Assembly: GCA_026390775.1 (NCBI GenBank)
Contig: JAPLFF010000007.1
Location: forward strand, 806,001 to 870,000
Source: Ignavibacteriales bacterium
Lineage (GTDB): Bacteria > Bacteroidota > Ignavibacteria > Ignavibacteriales > Melioribacteraceae
DNA length: 64,000 nt
Direction of reading: 5' to 3'
Shown piece after piece: positions 8,321 through 17,834 of the stretch. A program made the translations under genes and the position numbers. Below the pieces are notes generated by a model, which worked only from the letters and a program-made list of their open reading frames with translations, made no database searches and was not told the DNA's origin. Positions within the stretch are counted from its first letter, which is position 1; each line of letters begins with the position of its first letter.

Positions 8321-9772
8321 ATGAGCAAGATCAAGAGTTATGGCGATATGCCTGCAGAAGAATTTAAAAAGTACGGATATGAATTAATTGACTGGGCGGC
8401 AAACTATATTGAGAATGTTGGTTCATTTCCTGTTCTGCCTAAAATTAAACCGGGAGATGTGAAAAACAAATTACCTAATCACGCACCGCAATCTAGCGAG
8501 CCGATAAATAAAATCATCGAAGACTTAGATAAAATTATTTTACCGGGAACAACTCATTGGCAGCATCCGAACTTTATGGCGTATTTCAATTCAACCGCAA
8601 GCGGACCCGGAATTCTTGCAGAACTTATCAGTGCCACGTTTAATGTTAACTCAATGCTTTGGAAATCCGCACCAGCATCAACCGAACTTGAAGAAACCGT
8701 TTTAAATTGGTTCAGAGAAATAATTAATCTTCCAAAAGAATTTTGGGGAATCATTTACGATACCGCTTCGGTGAGTTCAATGCATGCTATTGCAGCTGCA
8801 CGTGAAAATATTGGATTAGATATTCGAGCAAAAGGAATGTGCGGAGCGCCAAAGCTAAAGCTATATTGTTCCGAACAAGCACATAATTCAATTGATAAAA
8901 GTGCTATCACGCTCGGCATCGGTTTGGATGGAATTAGAAAAATTCAGGTTGATTCGGAATTCAGAATGATTCCATCCGAGTTGGAGAAAGCAATTAAAGA
9001 AGATCGTGCAAATGGCAGTGTTCCGTTCTGTGTTGTTGCGACAATCGGAACAACATCAACAACAAGCGTAGATCCGGTTGAAGAGATAGCGAAAATATGC
9101 ACGCGGGAAAAAATTTGGTTTCATGTTGATGCGGCACATGCCGGTGTAACTGCAATGCTGCCCGAGATGAACAAACATTTTAAAGGTGTAGAGCATGCAG
9201 ATTCGTTTGTTGTTAATCCGCATAAGTGGTTGTTCGTTCCGGTTGATTTAAGCATTTTATATACGCACAAACCGGAAGTTCTTAAGAAGGCATTCTCACT
9301 TTCTGCAGAATATTTAAAAACCGCAGAAGACTCATCAGTTAATAATTATATGGATTACGGAATACAGCTCGGGCGAAGATTTAGATCATTAAAATTTTGG
9401 TTTGTACTGCGTTACTTTGGTGTTGAAGGATTGCAGACAAGATTGAGAGAGCACATCCGTCTCGGACAACTTTTTGCAAAATGGATTGATGAAAATCCTA
9501 AATTTGAATTGCTGGCACCAACACCGTTCAGTACAGTTTGTTTCCGTGCAAAACCAAACGGATGGAATGATGAAGTAAAAATAAATGAGCTAAATGAAAA
9601 ATTATTGAACGCAGTAAACGCAACCGGAAAAATTTTTATTACTCACACAAAATTGAACGGAATATTTACAATACGATTATGTGTTTCGGGATTACGTACT
9701 GAAGAAAAACATGTTGAATTAGCGTGGAATGTAATTCAAGAAACATTTCAAAATATTTTGAATGAAGGTTAA
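8321..9772 (+). CDS. Pyridoxal-dependent decarboxylase (aromatic-L-amino-acid decarboxylase family)
   Basis: This 483-aa group II PLP decarboxylase is the full family length. The PLP lysine is Lys302 in NPHKWLF. Asp270 in FHVDAAHAG would contact the pyridine nitrogen, and His188 in SEQAHNSIDK would stack on the ring. The N-terminal segment THWQHPNFMAYFNST is characteristic of the aromatic amino-acid decarboxylase branch (Dopa, Trp and Tyr decarboxylases), which yields an amine and CO2. No signal peptide. Substrate among Tyr, Phe, Trp or Dopa cannot be set by eye. The preceding hydrolase gene is 9 bp away. Confidence 0.92.
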   Translation: MSKIKSYGDMPAEEFKKYGYELIDWAANYIENVGSFPVLPKIKPGDVKNKLPNHAPQSSEPINKIIEDLDKIILPGTTHWQHPNFMAYFNSTASGPGILAELISATFNVNSMLWKSAPASTELEETVLNWFREIINLPKEFWGIIYDTASVSSMHAIAAARENIGLDIRAKGMCGAPKLKLYCSEQAHNSIDKSAITLGIGLDGIRKIQVDSEFRMIPSELEKAIKEDRANGSVPFCVVATIGTTSTTSVDPVEEIAKICTREKIWFHVDAAHAGVTAMLPEMNKHFKGVEHADSFVVNPHKWLFVPVDLSILYTHKPEVLKKAFSLSAEYLKTAEDSSVNNYMDYGIQLGRRFRSLKFWFVLRYFGVEGLQTRLREHIRLGQLFAKWIDENPKFELLAPTPFSTVCFRAKPNGWNDEVKINELNEKLLNAVNATGKIFITHTKLNGIFTIRLCVSGLRTEEKHVELAWNVIQETFQNILNEG

Positions 9773-9791
9773 ACAACCTGGATAGAATTTT

Positions 9792-11270
9792 TCAATAAGT
9801 AAAAATGTGTGATTGGAAAGGTTTTAGCTCTATATATAAACCGCTATTATAAACTTCCTCTGCCGATCGCATATAGGATTGATCATTCAATAAATCTTTA
9901 ATTAAAAAATCTTCAGGGTAACCGCGAACATCCAATTTTATACGGCAAGTTGAAAGAGTTTCAGAATAATTAACCACTACAAGACGCTTCTCATCTTTAA
10001 AGCTCCAAATCCAAGCAAGGATATTTGAAAATGTAGTGTTATTATCCAAAGAAGATTCCGGTTCTAAAAGTATCCATTTACCTCTGTTAAAAATTTCGTG
10101 CGAAGTAATCGTTAGAAGCTTATTATAAAAATCTCTTAACTCAATGTTCGTTTGCTCTTCGGGTTCTCTTACAAGTTGTACCGGAAGTTTAATTTTCTTC
10201 CCCTCAAATTGTCCGTCATAATAAAAACGCATTCCTTGAATTGTGCTTATTATTACCGCCGCTGCTTTAGATTTTTCTTTTCCAAGAATAGCTGCTGCCC
10301 GTTCTTCATCATGGTTTTCAATGAAGCGCAATGATTTTTTTTGATAATCATAATCTGCAAGAAGATGATCGTGAATTTCTTTTTCCGGTGCATATTTCAA
10401 ACGATCGGTCAATTTCTTGTCATAAGTAAAATCGAACCCGATCTGTTGAAGATCATATTCAAGATCCCAGTAAGCTTCGGCAATAAAAATAAAATCCGCT
10501 CTCTCATTTTTAATTTCTGATATCGCTTCCGTCCAGAATTCTGTTTCATAATTATCAAAACCATTTTTACCTAACACTCCGCCCCAAGTATTCTTAAAAA
10601 TATTGTTAAGTAAAAGCATTGACATATCGCAGCGGACACCATCACACACTTTTGTTAATGAAATCAGAGTGTTAATATGGAACTGTCTTGCCTCTTTGCT
10701 GAAAATATTTATCTGGATAGTATCCTGCCATGCCGGGAAAAAAGGATCTCTGCCATGAGCATAATATTTCTGCTCATTATTATTTGGCTGGTAATACGTG
10801 TGCGGATCGCGGTTGAAGAGTTCTTTATCAACCGAAAGAAAAATACCGGGATTTGTTTTGATTAACCTGGTGTCCGCACTAAAATGATTTGGAACGAAAT
10901 CAAGAATGAGTTTCATTCCCTTTTTATTCAAGCGGGATTTTAATTCAAGCAAAGATTTATGATCGCCTAACTCATGATTGATTTCGTAAACATCTACTGC
11001 ATAAGGCGAACCGACCACATCTTCCCGTTTCCAACCCTTTAATGCACGGTCGTAACTTTTTTTTAATCCTTCTTCAAAACAACATCTGTCAATTACTGAA
11101 TTACATGTTTTCCAAATTCCCATTAACCAGATATAATCGATTCCCTTTTTCGCGAGATTGTCCCAGTATGAATTCGGCACATCGTTCAAAGTTGATTTGA
11201 TAATTCCTTGATCAAATCTTCGGAGCCAGATACGGGTATTAATTTCGTAAAGAGATTGATTGTAAAGCAT
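9792..11270 (-). CDS. GH13 alpha-amylase family glycosidase (cytoplasmic)
   Basis: This GH13 enzyme has the conserved regions in order: DFVPNH (residues 124-129), GVRCDMS with the nucleophile Asp215, IAEAYW with the acid/base Glu265, and ENHDEER with the transition-state Asp321. The C-terminal 100 residues form the usual beta domain (LAWIWSFKDEKRLVVVNYSE). It has no signal peptide, so it should act on internal alpha-glucans or maltodextrins. I start it at the ATG at 11270 (MLYNQSLYEINTRIWL), just after the dnaG stop. A longer frame to 11303 would overlap dnaG and adds non-family residues. Product specificity is not determinable. Confidence 0.92.
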   Translation of the reverse strand: MLYNQSLYEINTRIWLRRFDQGIIKSTLNDVPNSYWDNLAKKGIDYIWLMGIWKTCNSVIDRCCFEEGLKKSYDRALKGWKREDVVGSPYAVDVYEINHELGDHKSLLELKSRLNKKGMKLILDFVPNHFSADTRLIKTNPGIFLSVDKELFNRDPHTYYQPNNNEQKYYAHGRDPFFPAWQDTIQINIFSKEARQFHINTLISLTKVCDGVRCDMSMLLLNNIFKNTWGGVLGKNGFDNYETEFWTEAISEIKNERADFIFIAEAYWDLEYDLQQIGFDFTYDKKLTDRLKYAPEKEIHDHLLADYDYQKKSLRFIENHDEERAAAILGKEKSKAAAVIISTIQGMRFYYDGQFEGKKIKLPVQLVREPEEQTNIELRDFYNKLLTITSHEIFNRGKWILLEPESSLDNNTTFSNILAWIWSFKDEKRLVVVNYSETLSTCRIKLDVRGYPEDFLIKDLLNDQSYMRSAEEVYNSGLYIELKPFQSHIFTY

Positions 11271-11277
11271 CTTTAAT

Positions 11278-13152
11278 TCATAGTTGTTTGTTCTTTGAAC
11301 CAAGAAGCGATTTTTTTTCGTCCTGCAATTCTTGATTTCGTTTCATCATTTCTAAATGCAGCCGTTCATCCTTGGAATCAGTAATGAATTGATTATTCAG
11401 TTTGATTTGCTGATCAATTTGAAATAGAAGAAAGTTTTTTATTGTTTCAAGTGCATGATCGAGTGTATCTTTTTCAATTTTGCCGTTATAAGAAAGTTCA
11501 TCCCACTTTTTACTTATAGATTCATCGGCAAGAGTTAATTCAAAAATAAATTCTTGTAACTCTTCATCTTCAATTTTATCAATCAAATATGCAGGAGAAA
11601 ATTTCTGCTCATTGAACCCGTCTTGAACAATCTCGGCAAGTTTTCTTAGGCTATGATTATTATAATTTTCAATGGAAATTTTATTGAGAATGTGAGAAAT
11701 AATTTCTTCTTCACCGCTGTAAAGTAAGCGGATTAATTCTTTCTCGTAAGGATTTTCGTCGGCTGATTTTGAAGATAATGCAAGTTGTGATTGAGTTTGC
11801 TGAACTGCGTTTCTTTGTTCGGGACGTGCTGTTGAAGCAGTGCTCTTTTCTTTTTGCTGCTGTAAAAATGTGTTTAATTCCGACTCAATCAATTTTTCGC
11901 GTAAATTAAATCGCTTGGCGATGGCTTTCATTAAAAGATTCCGTTTTAATTCATCACCGACCAAAGCTAAAGTCTTCACAAGCTCGCGAATTGCTTTTGT
12001 CATTTCAGCCGGGTCTTCGAACAAACCTTGTTCTTCAAACTGTGCAGTTTGATATTCTAAGAAGTTATTTGCACGCGATACTTCTTCTTCAAATTTTTCT
12101 TTACCGTATTTGATGATATATGAATCCGGATCTTCGCCTTTCGGTAATGCAATAACTTTCACTTCAAAATCTTGCTTTAGTAATATTTCAATACTTCTAA
12201 GCGATGCTTTTTGTCCTGCCGGATCGGCATCAAAAAGAATTATAATATTTTTAGTGAATCGGGAAAGAAGCTGAACTTGTTCTTCTGTTAAAGATGTACC
12301 GGAAGATGCAACTACATTTTTTACTCCGGCTTGATACAAGGAAATCAAATCCATATATCCTTCAACAAGAATTGCGCGGTCTAATTTTCTTATATCGTCT
12401 TTGGAGTGGAACAATCCGTACAGAGATCGTCTCTTAGAATAAATTTGTGATTCAGGTGAGTTTAGATACTTAGCGGCATTCTCTTGATTTTCTAAAATTC
12501 GTCCGCCGAATGCAATTACTCTTCCGTTTGGTGAGAAGATTGGAAATATTATACGTCCGCGGAATTTATCGTAATACTCGCCTTTATCGTTGATGTCAAT
12601 CAGCCCAAGAAGTTTTGCTTTAGCAAGATCAACTTTATTTTCTTTAGCGTGAGAAAGAAAATTATCCCATCCGAACGGAGCGTAACCGATCCCAAATGTT
12701 TTTTGTGTCGGCTGTTTGATGTTCCTTCTTTTTAAATATTCCCGAGCTTCTTCGCCGTCGGTACTTTTCAATAAATTTTCGAAAAAGAATCTCGCAGCAA
12801 GAACATTTAATTCATATAGTTCTTCAAGTTCATTCTGTTGTGAATCGGAAGGATGGCTTTCATAATCTATCTTTATTCCGAGGTGTTCGGCTATTTCTTC
12901 AACAGCTTCAACAAAAGAAATATTTTTTAATTCCATTAAGAACTTAAAAACATTTCCTCCCGCTCCGCAGCCGAAGCAATGATAGATCTGTTTATTTTCG
13001 CTTACAGTAAATGATGGAGTTTTTTCTTGATGGAATGGACATAACCCAACAAAGTTTTTTCCACGCTTCCGCAAATGAACGTGACCGGAAATAAGATCCA
13101 CAATATCAGCGGAGTTTCTTATTTCTTCGATCTTTTGTTCGGGAATACGCAT
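11278..13152 (-). CDS. dnaG: DNA primase
   Basis: DnaG synthesises RNA primers at the replication fork. The 624-aa protein has the N-terminal CHC2 zinc finger (Cys38, His41, Cys59, Cys62) in GLCPFHQEKTPSF and YHCFGCGAGG. The RNA-polymerase core holds GRIIFPIFSPNGRVIAFGGR. The TOPRIM motif follows as LVEGYMD and LFDADPAGQKAS. The C-terminal 170 residues form a helical DnaB-binding region with a low-complexity Gln/Ser linker before it. The usual neighbours rpoD and rpsU are not adjacent; the GH13 gene follows instead. Confidence 0.97.
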   Translation of the reverse strand: MRIPEQKIEEIRNSADIVDLISGHVHLRKRGKNFVGLCPFHQEKTPSFTVSENKQIYHCFGCGAGGNVFKFLMELKNISFVEAVEEIAEHLGIKIDYESHPSDSQQNELEELYELNVLAARFFFENLLKSTDGEEAREYLKRRNIKQPTQKTFGIGYAPFGWDNFLSHAKENKVDLAKAKLLGLIDINDKGEYYDKFRGRIIFPIFSPNGRVIAFGGRILENQENAAKYLNSPESQIYSKRRSLYGLFHSKDDIRKLDRAILVEGYMDLISLYQAGVKNVVASSGTSLTEEQVQLLSRFTKNIIILFDADPAGQKASLRSIEILLKQDFEVKVIALPKGEDPDSYIIKYGKEKFEEEVSRANNFLEYQTAQFEEQGLFEDPAEMTKAIRELVKTLALVGDELKRNLLMKAIAKRFNLREKLIESELNTFLQQQKEKSTASTARPEQRNAVQQTQSQLALSSKSADENPYEKELIRLLYSGEEEIISHILNKISIENYNNHSLRKLAEIVQDGFNEQKFSPAYLIDKIEDEELQEFIFELTLADESISKKWDELSYNGKIEKDTLDHALETIKNFLLFQIDQQIKLNNQFITDSKDERLHLEMMKRNQELQDEKKSLLGSKNKQL

Positions 13153-13291
13153 GTTTATAAGTTTTTGCCTTCGTGGTGAACTTTATACAAACGAAATTAG
13201 AAATTTATTCCGTCAAACCAAACTTCCATAAGATTGCCGATCAAAATTTATATTTGTATTTTGATTACTGAAACAAGAAAGAGTTAAATTT

Positions 13292-13810
13292 TTGATTAAG
13301 AAAAGTGTTTTATTAATCCTTCCGGCACAAAAATTCAACGAAGAAGAATATCTAATTATTACCAATGCTCTCGAAAGAGCCGATATTAAAATATTCATTG
13401 CATCGGATTCATACTCACTCTGTATCGGTTCAAACGGATTAAAAGTTAAAAATGATGTCCAGCTTTATAACATTCACGAAAGTAATTTTGGCGGATTAAT
13501 ACTTATCGGCGGAAGCGGTATGAGAAATTATTGGAACGATCCAGTTATTCAATCAACTGCTCAAAAATTTTCTAAAAGTAAAAAGCCGATCGGCGCAATC
13601 TGCAGTGCAGCAATTATTTTAGCTAAAGCCGGAATACTTTCCGAATGTGCTACTTGCCATTCGGATGATAGGAAGGAACTTGAAAAACAAGGCGTTGATT
13701 ATAAAGATTCACCTGTTGTTATACAGAAAAATATTATTACAGCACAAAATCCCCCGGCCGCCCCTGAGTTCATCAAAACATTTTTATACGAACTTGCAAA
13801 AACAAATTAG
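13292..13810 (+). CDS. DJ-1/PfpI family protein
   Basis: This 172-aa protein has the DJ-1/ThiJ/PfpI fold. The reactive cysteine sits in the nucleophile elbow GAICSAA (Cys104), with Glu18 in the N-terminal EEEY segment positioned as the partner acid. GLILIGGSG is the conserved strand-loop. Family members act as chaperones, deglycases or peptidases, and the specific role is unclear here. The start codon is a TTG, preceded by a purine-rich AAGAAAGAG. There is no in-frame ATG nearby. It sits upstream of ispG on the same strand, 38 bp apart. Confidence 0.85.
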   Translation: MIKKSVLLILPAQKFNEEEYLIITNALERADIKIFIASDSYSLCIGSNGLKVKNDVQLYNIHESNFGGLILIGGSGMRNYWNDPVIQSTAQKFSKSKKPIGAICSAAIILAKAGILSECATCHSDDRKELEKQGVDYKDSPVVIQKNIITAQNPPAAPEFIKTFLYELAKTN

Positions 13811-13848
13811 AACTTCTCGCCATTTATTCTTGTTAGTTATGTTGTATC

Positions 13849-15807
13849 ATGATTGAAAAAATTACGAAATATTGTAATAGTCTAACTCAATATTCCCGCT
13901 ACAAAACACGCGAGGTTTTTATCGGCGATGTCCCTCTCGGCGCAAACAATCCGATCCGAATACAATCAATGACTACGACAGATACTATGAATACTATCGC
14001 AACCGTTGAACAATCTATAAGAATGATTAAAGAAGGTTGTGAGTATGTCCGCATCACGGCGCCAAGCATCAACGAAGCGGAAAATCTTCGCAACATTAAA
14101 AATGAATTACACAAGCGTGGATATAACACACCTCTTATTGCTGATATTCATTTCACTCCTAATGCCGCTGAGCTTGCAGCTCGTATTGTTGAAAAGGTAA
14201 GAGTGAATCCGGGCAATTATGCAGATAAGAAAAAATTTCAAGTTATTGAATACACAGATGCAGAATATAATTCCGAGCTTGATCGAATAAGAGAAAAATT
14301 TTCTCCGCTGGTAAAAATTTGTAAAGAGTACGGAACTGCAATGCGTATCGGAACTAATCATGGTTCGTTATCAGATCGTATTATGAGCCGTTACGGAGAT
14401 ACACCGTATGGAATGGTTGAATCTGCTTTAGAATTTTTACGAATATGTGAAGACTTAGATTATCATAACATTGTCTTGTCAATGAAGTCCAGTAATCCTC
14501 AGGTAATGGTTCAGGCTTACCGTTTGCTGATTCAAAGAATGGAATCTGAAAACATGAATTACCCATTACACCTTGGTGTAACAGAAGCAGGCGATGGTGA
14601 AGATGGAAGAATTAAATCTGCTCTTGGAATCGGAACATTACTCGAAGATGGAATTGGTGATACAATCCGCGTTTCATTAACAGAAGAGCCGGAGTTTGAA
14701 GTGCCGGTTGCAATTTCTTTGACGCAGAGATATAAAGGAAGAGAAAGCCATTCACAAATAATTTCAATTGATGAAATACCTAAAGATCCATACACTTACC
14801 AAAGAAGAGAAACGTTTGAGGTTGCCGGAATCGGCGGCGTAAGTGTTCCAAAAGTAATTTCGGATTTCAGTGAAGAAAGAATTATCAACTACAAAGATTT
14901 AACTCAAATCGGTTTTATTTATGATCCGAGAACAGATAAATGGAACATGACCGATCAGGCAAGCGATCTTTTATTCATAGGCAATAATGATTTACATTTT
15001 GAACCGCCGACCACTCTAAAAGTTATTTACAATTATGAAAAATTGTCAACGCTCGAAGATCAAACAAAAGGATTTCCTTTCTATTCATCCATTGAACAAT
15101 ACAAGTCTGTCGGGAATAAATCATTTATTCTAAATTTTGTTGAAATGAATCAGCAGTCAGCTTTCAGCGATCTGCTTTCAGTAATAGCAAATGATCAACC
15201 GGTTGTTTTAGTTTTATCAACAGATAATCTTCACGGTATGGCTGAACAGCGCCGTGTTTTTTTTGAGTTGATGCTTAGAAACATAAAAAATCCGGTTATC
15301 ATAAAAAGATCTTATGAAAAAATGGACGAAGATACTTTCCGTTTATATGCATCAACAGATTTTGGTTCTTTGCTTATAGATGGCTTTGGCGATGGTGTCT
15401 GGTTAACCGGGAAAGATCAATCGAACAATAATTTCGAAAAAGAATTTATCAATAGAACGTGCTTTGGAATTCTTCAAGCCGCGAGAACAAGAATTTCTAA
15501 AACAGAATACATCGCATGCCCTTCTTGCGGAAGAACTTTATTTGATCTCGTTGAGGTAACAAACAAAATTCGTAAACGGACCGAGCATTTAAAAGGTGTT
15601 AAAATTGCAATTATGGGTTGTATAGTAAACGGACCAGGAGAAATGGCGGATGCGGATTTCGGATATGTTGGTTCCGGAACCAATAAAATAACGCTATACC
15701 GCGGCAAAGATATTGTGCGTAGAAATGTGAATTCTGAAAATGCTGTAGATGAATTAATTGAAATTATTCGTGAAAAAGGGAGCTGGATAGAACCAGCTAA
15801 AATTTGA
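13849..15807 (+). CDS. ispG: 4-hydroxy-3-methylbut-2-enyl diphosphate synthase (long form)
   Basis: IspG (GcpE) converts MEcPP to HMBPP in the MEP isoprenoid pathway using a [4Fe-4S] cluster. At 652 aa this is the long form, with an extra domain between the TIM barrel (residues 1-290) and the cluster domain, as known from Chlorobi, Bacteroidota, Chlamydiae and plants. The barrel has PIRIQSMTTTDT, LIADIHF and RIGTNHGSLSDRI. The C-terminal domain has ACPSCGRTLFDL and MGCIVNGPGEMADAD, giving the three Cys and Glu cluster ligands. The ATG at 13849 gives the family N-terminus. A hairpin terminator lies 129 bp after the stop. Confidence 0.96.
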   Translation: MIEKITKYCNSLTQYSRYKTREVFIGDVPLGANNPIRIQSMTTTDTMNTIATVEQSIRMIKEGCEYVRITAPSINEAENLRNIKNELHKRGYNTPLIADIHFTPNAAELAARIVEKVRVNPGNYADKKKFQVIEYTDAEYNSELDRIREKFSPLVKICKEYGTAMRIGTNHGSLSDRIMSRYGDTPYGMVESALEFLRICEDLDYHNIVLSMKSSNPQVMVQAYRLLIQRMESENMNYPLHLGVTEAGDGEDGRIKSALGIGTLLEDGIGDTIRVSLTEEPEFEVPVAISLTQRYKGRESHSQIISIDEIPKDPYTYQRRETFEVAGIGGVSVPKVISDFSEERIINYKDLTQIGFIYDPRTDKWNMTDQASDLLFIGNNDLHFEPPTTLKVIYNYEKLSTLEDQTKGFPFYSSIEQYKSVGNKSFILNFVEMNQQSAFSDLLSVIANDQPVVLVLSTDNLHGMAEQRRVFFELMLRNIKNPVIIKRSYEKMDEDTFRLYASTDFGSLLIDGFGDGVWLTGKDQSNNNFEKEFINRTCFGILQAARTRISKTEYIACPSCGRTLFDLVEVTNKIRKRTEHLKGVKIAIMGCIVNGPGEMADADFGYVGSGTNKITLYRGKDIVRRNVNSENAVDELIEIIREKGSWIEPAKI

Positions 15808-15935
15808 CGCTATATATTAGTTTGAATCTTATATGCGTTTATGGTATATTTTGTGTGCAAATATGAGAAAATTTTTAATCAAATCAGGCAAAAGAAAGAA
15901 CACAGAACTTTTAAATAGAGGATTCTGATTACCAA

Positions 15936-15970
15936 ATGCACTCACAATATCATGAGTGCATTTTTTTTAT
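15936..15970 (+). terminator. Intrinsic terminator downstream of ispG
   Basis: A 9-bp stem (ATGCACTCA / TGAGTGCAT) with an 8-nt loop runs into a long T tract at 15961-15969. It ends only about 4 bp before the preferred NIF3-family start codon at 15973. Confidence 0.78.
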
Positions 15971-15972
15971 AT

Positions 15973-17085
15973 ATGATAGTTGGAGATTTGACAAAATATC
16001 TGGATGATTGGGCACCGCCTGGAGCCGCTTGGGAGAAGGACAACGTTGGACTTCAAATTGGCTCAAGGAGGCAAAAAATCAAAAGCATCATGCTCTGTCT
16101 TGAGCTTAATGATGAAGTCCTAAAAGAATCCCTTCAAAAAAAATGTAACTTTATATTTACCCACCATCCTCTCATATTCAAACCAATAAAAAAATTAGAT
16201 ACTGAAAATAATTCTTTAGCAGAACTGATTGAAAAATTGTTCAAGCATAACATCAGCGTTTATTCTGCCCACACAAACTTCGATTCCATAAAAGACGGTG
16301 TATCATTCGAACTTGCTAAAGTTTTAAAATTAAAGAATATTCGATTCCTACAAAATGAAGAGAACAATCAATTCAAAGTAGTTACATTTATTCCTGCAAC
16401 GAGCTTAGATAAAATTTCTGAAGCAATATTTTCGGCAGGTGGAGGAATAATCGGCGAGTATGAAAATTGCAGCTTTAGATCTTCCGGAGAAGGAACATTT
16501 AAGGGATCTCCTAAATCTAATCCACAAGTCGGGAAGAAAAATCGTTTTGAAAATGTGAATGAAATTCGACTGGAAGTTATAGTAGATTCTTGGAAATTAA
16601 ATAAAGTGATTTCTGCAATTTTAAAAACTCATCCTTATGAGGAACCAGCATATGATATTTATTCTCTAAAAAATAAAAATGTAAATTATGGCACCGGTGC
16701 AATCGGTGAACTTGAAGAAGGAATGAATGAAAATAAATTTTTATCGTTCGTTTCAAAATCGTTAAAAACAAAAGTATTGAAATATTGCGAAGGAACGGGG
16801 AAAGCAATTAAAAAAGTTGCCGTCTGCGGTGGATCTGGTTCCGAACTATTGATAAAAACTATTTCAGAAGGAGCGGATGCTTTTGTAACTGCAGATATAA
16901 AATATCATACTTATCAAGAAGCCGAAAGAAAAATTTTGTTGATTGATGCCGGTCATTATGAAACTGAAATTATTTCACTAAAAGCTGCTCAACAAGTAAT
17001 TAATAGTTTTATTCCAAAAAGCAACGGTATAAAAATTTTAAAATATTCGGGCAGTACCAACCCGGTCAAATTTTATAAACAATAA
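15973..17085 (+). CDS. NIF3-family dinuclear metal-binding protein with PII/CutA-like insertion
   Basis: This 370-aa protein belongs to the NIF3/YbgI/YqfO family, which forms toroidal hexamers with a dinuclear metal site. Metal ligands are seen in FTHHPLIF, SAHTNFDS and the C-terminal DAGHYETE. The middle region (about residues 125-230) is the CutA/PII-like insertion, ending in THPYEEPAYDIY. Function is debated; GTP cyclohydrolase activity has been proposed for some members. I start at MIVGDLTKYLDDWAP. An in-frame ATG at 15952 lies inside the terminator hairpin and adds a nonconserved tail. It overlaps the SD of the next gene. Confidence 0.9.
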   Translation: MIVGDLTKYLDDWAPPGAAWEKDNVGLQIGSRRQKIKSIMLCLELNDEVLKESLQKKCNFIFTHHPLIFKPIKKLDTENNSLAELIEKLFKHNISVYSAHTNFDSIKDGVSFELAKVLKLKNIRFLQNEENNQFKVVTFIPATSLDKISEAIFSAGGGIIGEYENCSFRSSGEGTFKGSPKSNPQVGKKNRFENVNEIRLEVIVDSWKLNKVISAILKTHPYEEPAYDIYSLKNKNVNYGTGAIGELEEGMNENKFLSFVSKSLKTKVLKYCEGTGKAIKKVAVCGGSGSELLIKTISEGADAFVTADIKYHTYQEAERKILLIDAGHYETEIISLKAAQQVINSFIPKSNGIKILKYSGSTNPVKFYKQ

Positions 17086-17089
17086 GGAG
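17084..17089 (+). promoter_or_regulatory. Strong Shine-Dalgarno that sets a TTG start
   Basis: AAGGAG at 17084-17089 ends 6 bp before the TTG at 17096. It overlaps the stop of the NIF3-family gene, coupling the two, and supports the TTG start of the zinc-ribbon protein. Confidence 0.7.
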
Positions 17090-17095
17090 TCCACT

Positions 17096-17833
17096 TTGAT
17101 AGAAAAGCTCTCGGTTCTCTACGAACTTCAATTGATCGATAACCAACTCGATGAACTTGAAGAATTGCGCGGTGACCTTCCCGCAGCAGTTAATGATCTG
17201 AAATTTCAGATCAATACTATTGATGAGCAAATTGAAACTAAAGAAGCTGAAAAGAAAGGCTCTATCAATAAACGCAAACAGAATGATGAAGATGTTGACC
17301 GGATTAAAGCCAATCTTAAAAAGTTCAAATCCCAGCTTTACCAGGTCCGCAATAACAAAGAGTATGACGCTCTTACAAAAGAAATTGATCATAGCGAGGC
17401 ACAAATTACAAAATTTGAGGCGGAAAGTTCTGCGCTTGAAGATCTTGTTCAGAAATTGAAAAAAGAAATTAGTGAAGTTGAACCGCAGCTCGATACTCTT
17501 TCAAAAGATTTGAAGGAGAAAGAAACGGAACTAAAACAAATCATCAAAGCTAATGAACGCGAAGAAGCTCGGTTAAAAGATAAACGCGATAAGGTTGCAA
17601 CAAAAGTCCGCAAACCAGATTACAATACATACAGCAGAATCCGTAAAGCTCTTGGCGGAAAAGCTGTAGTTACAATTATAAGAGCAGCGTGTTCCGGGTG
17701 TCATAATGTGGTACCCCCGCAGCGACAGCTTGAGATCAAATCGAGCAAGAGATTATTTTCTTGTGAATCATGCGGCAGAATATTAGTATCACCCGATGTT
17801 GCTGCTGAAGTTGAAAAGAAAATTAAGTTTTAG
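17096..17833 (+). CDS. Coiled-coil protein with C-terminal C4 zinc ribbon (DUF164 / zf-RING_7 type)
   Basis: This 245-aa protein has a long antiparallel coiled coil (about residues 1-180, rich in Glu and Lys, with LYQVRNNKEYDALTKEI as the conserved hairpin). A C-terminal zinc ribbon follows, with two CxxC pairs (CSGCHNVVPPQ and CESCGRIL). The family often lies beside NIF3-family genes, as here. Related proteins have been implicated in nucleic-acid or ribosome-linked functions, but the role is not settled. TTG start is supported by AAGGAG. It ends one base before the convergent pabC stop. Confidence 0.88.
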   Translation: MIEKLSVLYELQLIDNQLDELEELRGDLPAAVNDLKFQINTIDEQIETKEAEKKGSINKRKQNDEDVDRIKANLKKFKSQLYQVRNNKEYDALTKEIDHSEAQITKFEAESSALEDLVQKLKKEISEVEPQLDTLSKDLKEKETELKQIIKANEREEARLKDKRDKVATKVRKPDYNTYSRIRKALGGKAVVTIIRAACSGCHNVVPPQRQLEIKSSKRLFSCESCGRILVSPDVAAEVEKKIKF

Positions 17834-17834
17834 C

